64,000 bases of DNA from Balanoglossus misakiensis. Its lineage: Eukaryota; Hemichordata. The stretch is from the NCBI GenBank assembly GCA_040954595.2, contig CM082580.2, positions 10,540,001 to 10,604,000 of the forward strand, in the 5' to 3' direction. The position numbers were made by a program, and so were the translations under genes. Every line of letters starts with the position of its first letter. Position 1 is the first letter of the stretch. Of the stretch, positions 20,108 through 34,000 are shown piece by piece. The notes under the pieces were generated by a model. The model ran no database searches. It was not told the origin of the DNA and saw only the letters and a list, made by a program, of their open reading frames with translations.

Positions 20108-23042
20108 TTACAGTGGGCAATTGGAATGAGATGTTCTAAAGATCTCTATTTCCATATCCGAATAAGAAATCAGATGGTTGCCGTAGGTGGGGTGGTACTC
20201 GTGGTAGGCCTTGGACTGGGCCAGCTGGAAGAAGTCGACGTAGTAGTACGGGCTCGACTTGTGGGAGCGCCCGCAGGTGTACTCGTCCAGGCTGCTGTCG
20301 AAGAGGTTGATGGCCACGCGCTTGTATTCGCCGTACTGTCTGGGCACGCGGTCCGGGTGGCTGAAGACGTTCTCGGTGGTGATCGCCTTCAGGTACATCT
20401 CGTCGCCGATCAGGTTCTTTTTGTACGTCGCGAAAGTTACCGTTTCTGCAAGAGATGATCATCATGAAGTTACGAGTTTTGCCCCCCCCCCCAAAAATCA
20501 CGCCCTTAGATTTTTATCATGTACATGTACTGTTATGCAAACATGACCGTCCAGAGAAAACTGACACGGGTCAGCATGGTCTGAAACCGAAATCGAGGAG
20601 TTAAACTGAATACACACGATATCATGGTGGACCGTTGATAAAATTAGTTTCCACGAAAGTCCATCCACATCTTACAACTGTGTGACTTGTACACACGACT
20701 CGCCTTTTAATTAACAAATTATTATTCAACGTGTATGTTAATGTTGTACACACGCCACGCGTCATAACAGGTGTACGCACATTAACGCCTTTTAAAAGAA
20801 GAATACTATGCAAATGAGATATTGGATGCACGCAGCACATGTACTCACTTGTAGTGAAGTCATAATTGTCTTTGTCCGTCAAGTAGTGACAGCCCACATT
20901 CTCGATGCTGAAAATGCTTGGGTTGGCGCCCACGACAGCGTTTTCAATGTCTGCAATGTAGACTCCGTGTTCTCCAAGTACCTGTTGTGCATAAAGATGA
21001 TCAAGAAATAGCCGGTAACAGTTCCGACTGCGCTCGTGCATATGGGGTGAGTTGATGAGCTAAATACTTAACACCTCGCCATAAGTGTAGAAAATGGAAG
21101 AAATGAGAGTTTCAAGTGACCAACCACTTGACAGCTTTCGGGTATTAAGGCGGGTGGGTCATATAGAGGAATTGGTTTAGGTTCCCACGGGACGGGCCCG
21201 GGAGGTGTGCGACTTACGCTGCCATATTGGTTGTTTGTTCCGACGTTGTAAATCGCGAGTGCCGTGTTCTCGTCCATCCCGATGCCGAGCGTGGCTCCTC
21301 TCGATTGGTCTTTTGTATCCGCGAGAAGTCTTACCAGTCGCCCTTCCCTGCCGCGTTCACTGAAACGAGACCATGTGTGTGTTGAGTTTTTTTAAACAAA
21401 AAAGAAAACAGTGTTCATGCTAGTATAGAGCTAACAAAGAGAAGTTGGCGGCCATTTTGAATTTTCATTTTTTTTTTCAAATCAACAATGTACCTGAAGT
21501 GAGTATCTAGCACGACGTTGTCAATCAAGCCAAGCCCGCCGTATTCGTCGTATATCAGGCCGTCGATCGGATCGTCCGGGTGTATCTTACACGCGCAGGC
21601 TCCGTGAACCAGACCTGACCAACTGAGGCCGCCGGTTACCATGACAGATGAACTTTGACACACCGTCCCGGCACTGGTTCCTCCCACAACCGCGCCGGCC
21701 GCGTATTCCTCCTTCAGCGCCACTAATGCAGGGGACTCAACGCGACCACTGAGGAACCAGCTGTATATCAGCAGAGGGCACAGAATAAAAGGTAACAGAA
21801 TATTAATAAGGGACATGGCGAATACACAGTGTGTATTTTATCAACTGAGGTAATGCCTGAGACAAGGTGACCCAGAAAATAGAAAATGTGGGACTCGGAA
21901 AAAGAAAAATCTTTAAAATAACAACATTTGCAACTCATCACAGTGACAATAATGGTTTTATTCCTTTAGTGGCTGTCAGACAGCAAAAAACTAAATTATT
22001 ATTTCAGTGAGTATTCTTTACCTCTCTACAACACGTGACTGATCACCGCCACCAAAGAAGAAACCTGTCTGTTGGTGAATATTATTCACCACATCCGGGT
22101 CACTGTTGTTCTCTTTACTGCAGGCGAAGAATAATTATGCGAAGTTGAGTTTACTCAGCTAGTTATATAGCGAAAGGTCTCCACGCGTTCGAGAAGAATA
22201 ATTCAGTATAATATATTTCACTACAGTATTCCACGAGAAAATGAAATCCCTAGACCAAATGTTAAGGGTTAGGAACAGCACGATATGATTGCGGGTACGT
22301 GCATGTGGTTGTGCAATTCGTCAGCTTCGCACACTGACAACATGGCGGACATAACGGAAGAGACTCACGTGTCAACAGTAATGGGTATCCAATAGGCGCT
22401 GGCGGCGCCGTACACGTTCACAAACATGTTTTCATAGTACAACCAACTGTCCCATGGGTCAGACGACGCTGTCGTGGCAACGCCGATCTTGGCGACACCT
22501 ACGCCGCCCTGATGTTAGGAGGAAATATTGGAAGTCGGGAGACTTTGTTAATAAATGAGACGGATTTAGTGGGAAGGATAAACTGACTGCTGTAACTCTT
22601 GCGTCTCAGTTCACAAAATAGGGTCTTTTGAACGTGTCAAGATATAAATCTGGGGCTATTTTACCGCATTTGTATTTGTCGAATGCTCCATGCCCTAAAT
22701 CGTAAGCGCACAGGGTAGGGTATAGGGTAGGGTAGGGTAGGATGGAGGGTGAGGCAGATGGTTGCCTGTTTTGATCTCGAGAGAGAAAAATTCCGTAAGA
22801 TGGTTACACGTAGTCCATTCAATTCTGTATGTCGATAACATTAATATATAGCTGCGCCCCATTTGCAGTTTGTCTCGTGTCCCACGCACGAACAGCAGTC
22901 CACTTACCGCAAGGTTGATGACTTCGTTCCAGATGGCGGCATTGTTGTCTTCGAGGCCACCGCCGACCAAGACCAGGTTTTTGGCGGCGCCAGCAAACGC
23001 TGCCGCCAGGCAAACGAATGCCAAAGTCAATGTGACTCTCAT
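20108..23042 (-). CDS. Secreted cyanophycinase-like peptidase (S51 family), 7 exons
   Basis: Exons (minus): 22908-23042, 22369-22508, 22022-22117, 21494-21760, 21218-21359, 20849-20981, 20108-20445. Introns are GT-AG, phases agree, and the sum is 1251 nt (416 aa plus stop). A clear signal peptide (MRVTLTLAFVCLAAAFAGA) precedes a peptidase S51/cyanophycinase-like domain: GVGVAKIGVATTASSD (about 46-63), FFFGGGDQSR (111-120), nucleophile elbow GTSAG with S153, DTHFSERGREGRL (209-221) and GIGMDENTAL (238-247). These match the landmarks of bacterial cyanophycinases, which hydrolyse the Asp backbone of cyanophycin bearing Arg side chains. About 160 residues follow with little similarity known to me. 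An animal would not normally make cyanophycin, so the substrate is unknown; dietary or microbial peptides are possible. Introns and the signal peptide argue against bacterial contamination. Confidence 0.9.
22713..22741 (-). repeat. (GGGTA)n minisatellite in intron 1 of the peptidase gene
   Basis: About five G-rich GGGTA-type units with one variant. They resemble telomere-like DNA but are not TTAGGG, and the tract is short and intronic. Confidence 0.6.
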
Positions 23043-25379
23043 GGTTCCAAAGCCTATAGCGGAGTCCGACACAGCTTATCCGAACTCACTGCCAAAAGAC
23101 CCCGTTTAATAACTAATGTTTGATGGGAAAATATTGCAGACAAGCCAGGTGAATACAGTGGTTGCGTGCATACGAAGCATTGTGACAAAATTCTTGTGTG
23201 CGCAGAGATAAGATATTCCAATATTCAACGTTTTTAGCAATAAAGAATAGAGCTGGATCAGATAGACTTAGGCTAACGGTTCGAAGTTGTAAACGAGATC
23301 GCAAAAGCAATACATGTATTCGTATATTTGATATACCGAGGTGAAAATTATGCATTTGCGAATTCCCTCTACATGATGTCATCTTCTTGTTTAGACCCTC
23401 CCCTGAAATGACTTTGAAGGCCAATGAATGCGTTTTTAAGCCGTTCGCGTTGGATGTACGCTCCCCCAGGACTATAATGTTGAAACGTGATTGCCTGTGT
23501 TTGCATGGGAACTACGCGCATGGTTGTATAGATATGGCCGCCGTGTGTGGAAAACAATGTTTACAACGTTATCACTGTTCTGTACTCATACGAACTTTGT
23601 TTTAGATGCGTGTCGCTCTTGGGTGACAGGTATAGGCAATTTCCTGAGTAAACGGGTCCATCGGCGCCAGATAACCAAGAAGTGCGCCACCAAATCACCT
23701 ATAGCCTTCAGAAAATTAGTTAAGTTACAAATCTCGATAGGCTTTGCTCGCTGTCTGCATCACTAACCTACATACATTTCTCTTTCTGTTGTCACTTTTA
23801 ATTTTTACTTTATTGTAAAGCGCATCGAGATAACTTATTATGCAATGCTCTACATAAGAAAGAAAGATTATGATTATGATAATATTAACTCGCTCAATGC
23901 AGCCTCGATGTACACAATAACATGGGTACATGACGAAAGTTGGCGGGTTTTCTTTTTCGCTGCATCTTCTGTATGTATTCTCCGTCTTTAATTAGTCCGT
24001 TGAACCCGAGTCGGCAGAGAATTCAGTTTTCCATCAATTCTAGAGTCAGGACATTTGATGATGATGTTTGTTTAACATTTGTGATTCGGGATGTGAGTGG
24101 TATCATTTTCAGGGTGCGCCAACCCTCAGCCGTTATAAAACACCATCTTCTTCGATTCAGCATAGAAAGACAATCATCTTTGAACCAAGAACACAAGTAT
24201 TCCATTACACCAGGGTAACGTGATCTGACCGGATGTTTCGTCTTTCACCATCTAGCAACTACGGTCATGTCTTGCGCCAAATTGTCATAAAGATCTACAG
24301 CTAATAAATTATTCGATATTTTTATTTCATTTGAATGATATTGACAGCCGGGCAGAGGAGATCGAAACTTTGTGATATTTCAGTCAGTGATATTTCAAAG
24401 GGAAACAATACACTTTACAGCAACATGCATTCGTCCAAAATTTAGAAATAATAACCAAATAAAATAATTTATTTTTGTTAGAGTAGGTCTTTATTAAAAT
24501 TAGATTAAAATCCGTTACGGGATATCTAGTTAGCTTCGGAACGTTTACGGATGGAAAAGCACTAAACAACAAGAACGCAAGTAGTTCAGATATGCCCGCG
24601 GATTACCCTTGCGAGTGAGGGGGCTGGGGCTCATCGTTGAAGTGAGGGCGCAACCCCCTCCCCCCCCGCGTTGAGTGACAATGCGTATACACTGGCACGT
24701 GAATCAACGCCTGCACCGAGCACTGATTCCCGACGCTGTTCAAATTCTATTGATCATTCATTTGATCGCTTTTCATGTCACATTCAACTGATGGCTATCA
24801 GGTCGGCTGAGATGACGAGCTTCCGGTAATAAGGCGATATACAGCCCGTCGTGAAATTAACCCACACACGCACAGTTCTATATTGAAGTCCTATCAGGAT
24901 TTTCTCCCTTTTCATATCAATTCTTCGTGCTCGCCTCCGGCCATAGAATCGATTTAAACGCCACTTTATGGAACTTCCTTCGTTCCATTAAAGTTGTGAC
25001 ACAAATAGGGGGAACCACGTACATGTAGTCGCTGTATTATTTCCTTTGACATTCATCGGCGACCTTGGTGTAAACTCATAGAGTTCGGCTGACCTGTATC
25101 TCACGCTGAGCGCATCGCCCTCCTCCGGGGTGTTAAGCAGCTGCTGATCCGATCGGTCGTGGGGAGAGTGGGGCAATGTTGCCCGTTAACTTATCCACGG
25201 AATCTATAGAGATAGTCTCGTGGAACAGGGCTCACAAAACGACAGGGCAGCATTTCTCAATCTATTCTGTAGTGACCTAGGTAAATCTACGGCATCGTCA
25301 CTGTTGCGCCTTTCCACCAACCTTGATTGTGTCCCTAGCATGTGTTAAACCGACCGCGACAAAATTCAACCCTCGGGAC
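23043..25379. other. Gene-poor intergenic DNA upstream of the peptidase gene
   Basis: No supported gene. On the minus strand a TATTAAAC-like element (plus-strand 23103-23110) about 60 bp before the peptidase ATG may be its core promoter. The short open frames in both strands overlap one another and show no domain. Confidence 0.5.
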
Positions 25380-28300
25380 GTCAGTCAATTATCTCCCTGT
25401 AAAATATTCATGAAGTATCCTTAAACTAAGATAAAACCTATCACGGAGCAGTCGGAATTGTCAAGAGGGCTATCCTTCATTTACCCGTTATTTTTGATTT
25501 AAGAGATTGTGAGAAACCGAGCTAGCTGATGGCCGCCAAGGGAACTCTTCGATTATTGGGTGTAGTAAGGGACACACGAAAACGACCTGCGAAACCCCGT
25601 TCTTAAATATTTCATACTTATAACGAATATGGACATTTTTCACCTCGTCTTGTCGATAAATAAATCAGTCAAATTCTACTAGGCAAGCTCACTTCAGAGA
25701 TTTATTGTTTAAGAGTCATTAAGAGCAGCTAAAAATATTGCAAAACAGCGCATGTACAGACACACAATCCAAAATTGCCGTTCCTTGAAAGACATAGACG
25801 TTTGCAACAGATGTTTTACGCTCATTGCGAGATCTCGCGAGACTTGGTTAATTAACGGGTTGCTAGCCAAAGATCAGAAAGCATTTGACTTTAAGATACA
25901 TTTCTCTCAGCATAGAGCCCATATAAACATATCCCATCGAAAGCCCATCGTTTTGGTATTCAGTCAACGTTATTGAGAAATGACATATCAAGATTGGTTT
26001 TATATTGGAGTGTAATGTCCAAGTACGTACTTGTAAAATCCCGCAACCGCGGGCTTAACTCGAATTGGAGAACACGGTCGTCACTTCAAGCGAGCATGAA
26101 GGGAATCCCCACGGAACAATCATTGAAATGCTCACGGCCCAATATATTTCCTATTTATGATAGAAATCTGAGTCATAAATACAGCAATATCGACAGCCTT
26201 CTCGACACTTTTTTTTCATTAAGGGCAACTCAGATCTCGGGACGAGGGTTATAAATAAGATCAAATGGCCTCTACCCCAAGCTGGTAATTAATTCCGTCG
26301 TCATAAACCCAAGCGACAACATATTAGAGGGTCTCATTTTGCCGGCGTTTCTTTCTAATTTGTAAAGAAGATCTCTGGCCACTCCTGAATTGGCCTTTAA
26401 TTGTCTGTTAGCTTTTGTAATCTTTCTTAATGTATCATTTCAAGCAATTAGTCCTCACTTTGAGACTAACGATTATGGCTTTTGTCATTCACGCCATGTC
26501 TTCTGACGTCCATGTAATTAAAATAGTAGTCTTTCTGGAACTGATAACGTTTAGATAGACCATCGACGGCGTATACTATTTATAGTGAGCACACAATAAC
26601 CAGTCCCGACTGAGTCATGAGTAATTCATTGGAGCTAATTAAACCATGCGTAATTATCAATTACATTTAATTATTTTTGAAACATCGCGGGAGGGGTCGA
26701 CGACCAGGCCCATTGATTACTGCTCAACATTAACATTTTAATGAACAATTTTCATTTGTGAGCCCTTTGTGTTCAGTTAAAACTTGTCATCCCTTTGAAA
26801 ATCCAGTGACCTTTACATGTACATGTACTTCTGAAGTCTGTAAGTAGCAGTTAGCCATACCACCGCAAGGAAAAAGTTTTGTTTGGCATTGTCATTTTGA
26901 CGTGTCGCTTCCCTCTACTCTAAAACGACGGAAAAAAGAACTCCGTTTCGTGGTTGGACAATTATTTTCCCATTATAAAAAGCCATTATAATTTTATTAC
27001 AAACGTGTTTCCGTCCCCCAAGCGCCAGAACAATAAACCCTATACTATTTTGCCAATAATCGTTTTGCAAATCCGAAACGTCTCTTTATGACTTTGCTAT
27101 GAATATTATTTATCAGTTAATATCGACAGCTATAGCGCCGTGTAATCGAACGGGATAACAATCCTATTGCCTATTGTGAGAGTAGACAGCAAAATCCACG
27201 CATAATTTATTGTAAGTACTTCTTTCGTTTTGCTCATCTTCCCGATGAAATGACGACGACATTAAAATTTGAAATAGGTCATTAGCTTGACTCAAGCAGA
27301 GGTGCTAAATACGACTTTCCTGTCGTCATGATGCCAAGAGCATTAGAGATATATGAGCGGGCTATCAGAACGCTAAGTATGTCAAGGACATGAACTGAAA
27401 TATTCATAATTGTTACCGTTGATGTCGAGGAGAATGATGTACTAATGTTCGAGTATTTAAAGTCAATTTTCTGCCACAAGGCGCTCACATTCTGGTCATG
27501 TGGTTTGAAAGAACATAAGGTTTCTGTCTGTCTACATAACCGGACGAACAGTAGTATGCAAATACGTATATTGAATGGCTAACCTGACCGAAAACGAGTT
27601 AAATTTTTATCTTTTGTGGTTTATGTCGCCAAGAGATGACAGACTGTCTGATGCAAATAAAGTAAATATAGTTTAATGGAGACGATTTTAAGGGAGAGGG
27701 AGAAGATATTTGTCATGCAATAAAACACGGGATCATCTTCCCTCAGTGCCGATTTTCGCCGATATTCATATATTTCAAGAATGGGACATTTTACCATGGG
27801 TATTGTACGCCCCGCTCTGGATAGGATAAATATAATCGTATCTTGCAGGCCATGGGTTAATTGATGAGTTCACTGATATACCTACTAATGGGGTTTGAGG
27901 ATCGAATATATTCTCCATACCCTGCGTGAAAAGTCAGTGATTTGGCTTTTGATATGGCATACTATACCCAGGGGTAACTAAAGGTCACACCTAATCGGTG
28001 ATTACATTTTTGACTAAGTAGAAACTGTCGGCTAATTTGAGTATAATGCCCCAAGATGAGAATTCCACCCGTATTCATACAATATGATTTTCTGAATGCC
28101 TAATTGAAGCCTGAAGCGTCGTACTGATAATCAGTATAATAAAGAGTGATTTCACAATTTTACTACATTGAAATGCAAAATCAATTGATTTCTGCAACTC
28201 ATTTCTAAACGTTGTAGTCGGTGGTATAAAAATTCCTCTCTGCAACGCAATATTCCTTCAATATCAACCCTAACCAATTAACGTCGTTTAAGATTTGAGA

Positions 28301-28450
28301 ATTGCCAGCTGTTTTATCAATTGTCATTGAGAGACCTTGGCCTCAATCATGGCCAACAAACTTTTAGGCGTAGCTCAAAACATATTTTATTGCATCGGTA
28401 TTACCAAATCTAGAGGGATTTTCTTACAATATCGGGTTATTCTTACCATG
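25380..28450. promoter_or_regulatory. Possible developmental-type regulatory region
   Basis: About 3 kb without coding potential or repeats, dense in short transcription-factor-like words. Examples are an AP-1 site TGAGTCA at 26611, several TAATTA cores and ATTGATTA at 26635-26720, octamer-like TTTGCAAAT near 27065, and CAATAAA and CCAATAAT near 27030-27060. AT-rich blocks alternate with GC-richer ones, as in conserved non-coding elements. This is pattern recognition only; no comparison was possible. Confidence 0.3.
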
Positions 28451-29374
<924 letters not shown>

Positions 29375-30566
29375 GGCAATTTAGAAAACGATTCGGAGAG
29401 AAGCCATTCCCTCTTATGAGTTCTGCCATCATTAATCCGTATATTGCAGGTTTAAAAATATATTTATGTTACCCTGATTATATTTCTTTCTGTCAACAGC
29501 ATACTGTACGTTTCCTGAAGCAAATTGAGGAAAATATCATGAAATCAATTTCCTTGATGATGATAATGTCTTTACTTACGTACCACCTTTGAAGAAATCA
29601 CCTGCTGGTGGTGTGTGGCAGTTTCTGTTTATAGAAAGTGGATTTCGGATAACGTTGTCAGATTTAAATATGATATAGAAAATTGCGGGTTGTTTGAGCT
29701 CGAGAGATCACTGATCTCATCAGATAATAATTGTGTTATTTAGACCTTTTGTTGTTTTCTTCCGCCCTGTATCATCTGACCCCGATTTAGAAAAGACGAC
29801 TACTGTTTAATTCATTTACGACAATTTCGTAGTTTTGTCTGGTGACATTTATGCAAGAGCGCCAGGGTACACTCTGGATAACCCAACTGCACTTGATACC
29901 ATTACTGGAAAATGTTGGTTGTGTGTTCTGCAGTCTGCGCGTCAGTCAAAGGGCCAAAGGTCATACCCGTTTTGCATGAAAAAGTTGCATTTCTTTATCC
30001 TTACCCCCCAAAAAACTAGTTGAATTGCTCGGACCGATCCAAACCGACTCTTTTACGTCATATTTCGTATTCCATGAAGAAAGTGTTTGTGAACGTACGT
30101 TATAACGGAATGTGTCTGGCGCAATCGACAAAAATGAAACCGGTGTCAAATTTACAACGTTTTAATCACTTCCGTTTGTTAAAAAAGTCTTCGTTCAAAC
30201 ATTCAAAGTATCAATATAACTTGATTTATCAAGATATATCTAAAATATATCTGTATTGTAAAAACGCCAACAGGATTGTGCATAAAAAGGGTATAAATAG
30301 TATAGTTTGCAGATGAAACAAAACAGAATAGAACAGAACAGAACAGAAAAACAAAAAATCATTATGCACGAAATATATGCATTTTTAATATACATGTAGA
30401 TAGCAATAAGCTGTTTGAAAAGTAATACTCAGTTCATTTTGAAATGATCAAACTTGACGCTGTCGGCTGTTTAAAAACAAATATTCAGTTCAACTTAAAA
30501 TGATCAAACGTGGGATGCGATTCTTTGCAAGCGATATGAATGCTTTGTTGACGACGTCACTTTGAA
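29375..30566. other. Intergenic region and 3' flank of the peptide gene
   Basis: No supported gene. Two diverged copies of a ~55-bp unit lie in tandem at about 30411-30510, sharing GCTGTTT, CAGTTCA and AATGATCAAAC in the same order. They would fall in or just after the 3' UTR of the minus-strand peptide gene. Confidence 0.5.
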
Positions 30567-31037
30567 TTACAAGTACAGTGACAACAGCTTTTCTATGAAT
30601 TCGACGTTTCCCGCGAGCCGTGCATTGTTTCTCGGAGGCTGTGACGCGTCCGCGCGCGAGAAGTCGCCAAGGGCGGCCGGGTCAACGTCGTCCCATTGAT
30701 TCCAGCTGGAGGAGGTGTGACTGTTACTGGCGTCGAGGTCGAGGTCCAGAGGCGGGTCCCGAGGCGAGGCCCGTCGCGACATGCGGAGTCGCAGGCACAT
30801 GCCGTAAACACAGGCCGTTGTGCAACACCGGCAGGGTCCTCTACAGGTCAGGCTCCTGTCCGACCTCTCCGGGACGGCCAATCTTGCGCCGCCGCCGCTG
30901 CGTTTGATTCCGTCGGCTAGTTCAGATGTCACACCCTCTAGGTCTCCAAAGGGGTACAGTGTCATCGGGTAGGCTGTGGCGTAACAAGCCACGGTTAACA
31001 GCAGCACTACGCTGAGCGACCATTGATATAGGGACAT
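30567..31037 (-). CDS. Secreted cysteine-rich peptide (neuropeptide/hormone-like) precursor
   Basis: One coding exon for a 156-aa precursor. It opens right after a strong acceptor (TTTGTTTGCTTTCAG|ATG), so a non-coding 5' exon must lie upstream; I could not locate it. Residues 1-22 form a clean signal peptide (MSLYQWSLSVVLLLTVACY...). A dibasic KR at 45-46 and RR at 88-89 bracket a 41-residue segment with six cysteines at 65, 69, 71, 72, 76 and 81 (pattern C-x3-C-x-CC-x3-C-x4-C), enough for three disulfides. Further single-Arg sites lie at 58 and 61. The C-terminal part is acidic and low-complexity. This is prohormone architecture. The cysteine pattern does not match insulin, endothelin, orexin, oxytocin or hepcidin as I know them, so no family is assigned. 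Confidence 0.65.
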   Translation of the reverse strand: MSLYQWSLSVVLLLTVACYATAYPMTLYPFGDLEGVTSELADGIKRSGGGARLAVPERSDRSLTCRGPCRCCTTACVYGMCLRLRMSRRASPRDPPLDLDLDASNSHTSSSWNQWDDVDPAALGDFSRADASQPPRNNARLAGNVEFIEKLLSLYL

Positions 31038-34000
31038 CTGAAAGCAAACAAACAAGTGGTTTGATGACATGATACATTGGAAAATATAGCTGCAACTAGC
31101 CTGAAAATCCAACTGACCCAATTTGAGTATGATTTTTCCAAGACGGAAACGATTCTAACAATTTCCACCATTACTGTGAAAAAGCCTTGCCCCGTACAAG
31201 ATGACCTCAGTAATTAAAAAACAAATTTGCTGTTCTGAGAATTTCTTGTAGTTTTACGGCTTTTCCTATTAATGTAATGCACGCCGCTGACAAAATATGG
31301 AGGGCCGCGCAGCCTTAGAGATTAGGAAACCCCCGCTGTACAGTTGATAAATTAAGTAGTTGAGGTTGCGCTGCGACCTCACAAATGGTTTCTTATCGAC
31401 CAGACTAATTTGTAGAAAAGAATACTAGTAGTACGGGGACATTTCTATATGTTATGAGTATACGTATTGCTGGCGCCTGGCGCCTGTTGTCACTAACTGG
31501 GCGTGGTCTTTCTCCCGATTTAACTTTTACTATACATGGCCACCACGGTGACGTTTGTCAGCGCAGACATGTTCAGAGTACGTTTCTTAATCTTGTCGGT
31601 GGTGAGTTAAAAAGACCCAGCGGCGACCTGGATGTGCGCGCGAGGACAAGATAATCAAAATTGTTTCTCGCCTTCACGGGTACAATGTGCGCAGACGGTG
31701 TCTTCACCAAGCCCAATGGGCGCAGACGCCCCGGCAACCTCGCCGTCTACTTCAAAACATCGCGACTGCGCGGCATTCCATAAAGACATGCACACCTGAT
31801 AAATGTTCACGAGTATCACAAGTCATTGACATCGCTGAAATGGTGCCGTCATGTATGGCCCAGTCAGTGATATTTTCCAATATCGGCACATCATATCGTC
31901 TCATCTGAAAATACGTCCTGGCAATATAATTGGCTCGACGGCAACATGATTATCTGAGATTCGAATCTTTCCCAGTGACTGAGCTTCAGGAAGACTTTAT
32001 ACCGGTGCGCCACATTCTCGACACACGCACATATTTACACCGTGGATTCATGCATACAGTATACCCCCAGGCTCAACATGGGTACGGGTGTGATATGGAA
32101 GATTCAACCCTAAAGGCCATCACGATAGTGGTTAATAAAAAAATTGGCGTCGGCGATAAAGGTATCGCTTAAATTACAGGTGTTGCCTGCAAGGGATGTG
32201 GGCAGGTTAGGGTGTTTCCGGCTCAAACAGCGCGGACGAGGAAATAATCACGATCCGGTTTTATCGGCTCAAAATCCGACTCCAATAATCGGACGTGAGC
32301 TGACGTTGTTGACAGAGAAGATGTAAATGCGTGAGCGGGTCAAAAGTTCACAATCGATGCCCAGAGCGAAAACCGCTAAGAAATCACGATCCACGGTACC
32401 CACGAGATTCAGCAGGAAATACAAAATGGTTTCATGCTACCCCCTTTACCATTCGATACAGTAACACCCACGGAGAGTTTATAACACATTGGGATGCACA
32501 CATTCTAGTACAATTGTTGTCACGACCATCACCGCTCACCTACGAAAAGTTGGGCAATTTTAGCGACTTTTTACATCTTGATTACCTAGACGGCTTTCGA
32601 TTTTGTGTCCGAAACTGTTCACCCTTAAATTGAAGGGGGAAGGGGGAGTCCGTTTGGAAGTACATGTAGTCCATGCATTGTTTATGGCCACGCTACGTGC
32701 AATGATAATCACGCAAATATCTGTCATCGCTTCCACAAGAACATCTAACAGAACACCTATATGCAAAGATTTTGCTTTTCGTATACATCAGGTGAATTGA
32801 CCACTAGAAATGGCCGGACTGGAACGTGCCGTTGGTTTAGCCCTTGATCAATATGTCGTAAAAGAAATCCGGGGACGGATGAGATTATTGACAGTCAGTG
32901 GAACAGAGATTACATTGGAGGGGAAAGCCAAGACTCCGTGTACTCGCACTGCTTCAACGTTGAAAAAGAAAAGGCGCAAACTTACCATACATACTGCGTT
33001 GCTCTGAACTGCCATGTTCAGGGTTTCTGAGATGAGAGCGTTTTATTTTTTATGAATTAAAGGTCTGGCTTTTTATGTCGTGCGGAGCGGAAGTCCTGGT
33101 CATTACCACGTGCAAATGCGTACACGGGTGGCAATGTTTACCACTGTGATCTTTTTCCGCGGGTGATAACATTTTTTCATAGGGCTTGACTCGATAGGAA
33201 TTGTGTGCTAGTATCAAGTCGTCAAATTTTGCGTCGGCGTGGAAGGTGACAAACGATCTGCCGACATCCACAGGACAATTGAAAGCCACGCCTTCACGCG
33301 CGTCAGCCAATCAGAGGCTGCGTACGGTGTGAGGGCGTCTATTAAAACGTATGTTTCCAACGATATTGTTTTTGTGACGTCATGCATTCGTGTCCAGTGT
33401 GACGTTACTAGAAGTCAAGTGGAGGTAGTTTTGTGGATTTAACATGTTGTAAACAGGGACGGACAGCAAACAACCGATCGCAATACTATATACAAATATA
33501 GAGTGAAGAACAGACAGGCATTGTCTTCGCAGTTCCATTATAGAGTCAGTTGATGTAATCTAGCCAATGGATCGCGCACAAAACCACTCGGCTGTGCTCT
33601 CAACCCTTGATAAACAGTGAAATCAAAACTGAGAAAGAGGAATACATGTTTAACACTAATATTGACAAGGCATCCCCTCTTGACACGGGACGTCTCCAAG
33701 AGCATCTCACCACTCCGTCAAATGCATGATTCAGTTAAAACAACCACCGTTTGGGCTTGTGTTCACCGCGATACGGATGAGAAAAGAGAGAAGACATCCT
33801 TTCGTACTCACCCGTGCTTTTTCATTAGCGCAGGAGAACACAGTGTCACGATAGAAAAAAAAACCCGCAAAGGTTAGCACTTGCGTTAACTTTAACATTT
33901 TTACCCTCGATTTTTGTATTCGATACAAGAGAAAATAAAGGAAGTTGAAGTTTACACAAGATATCTACACGCAAACAGGAAAGGGAGTCTTTTTACATCA

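Noticed and set aside
22713-22741. Telomeric repeat
   Set aside because: The unit is GGGTA-like, about 30 bp long and inside an intron.
8389-23042. Functional operon-like link between ABCG, sialyltransferase and peptidase genes
   Set aside because: Orientations differ, families are unrelated, and animal neighbours need not share pathways.
30567-31037. Insulin-, endothelin-, orexin- or hepcidin-like identity for the cysteine-rich peptide
   Set aside because: CCTTAC and CVYGMC recall parts of insulin A chain and endothelin, but the spacing of the remaining cysteines does not fit either family, nor orexin or hepcidin.
31940-31990. Possible tRNA-like segment around GATTCGAATC
   Set aside because: No matching A-box or cloverleaf arms could be found.
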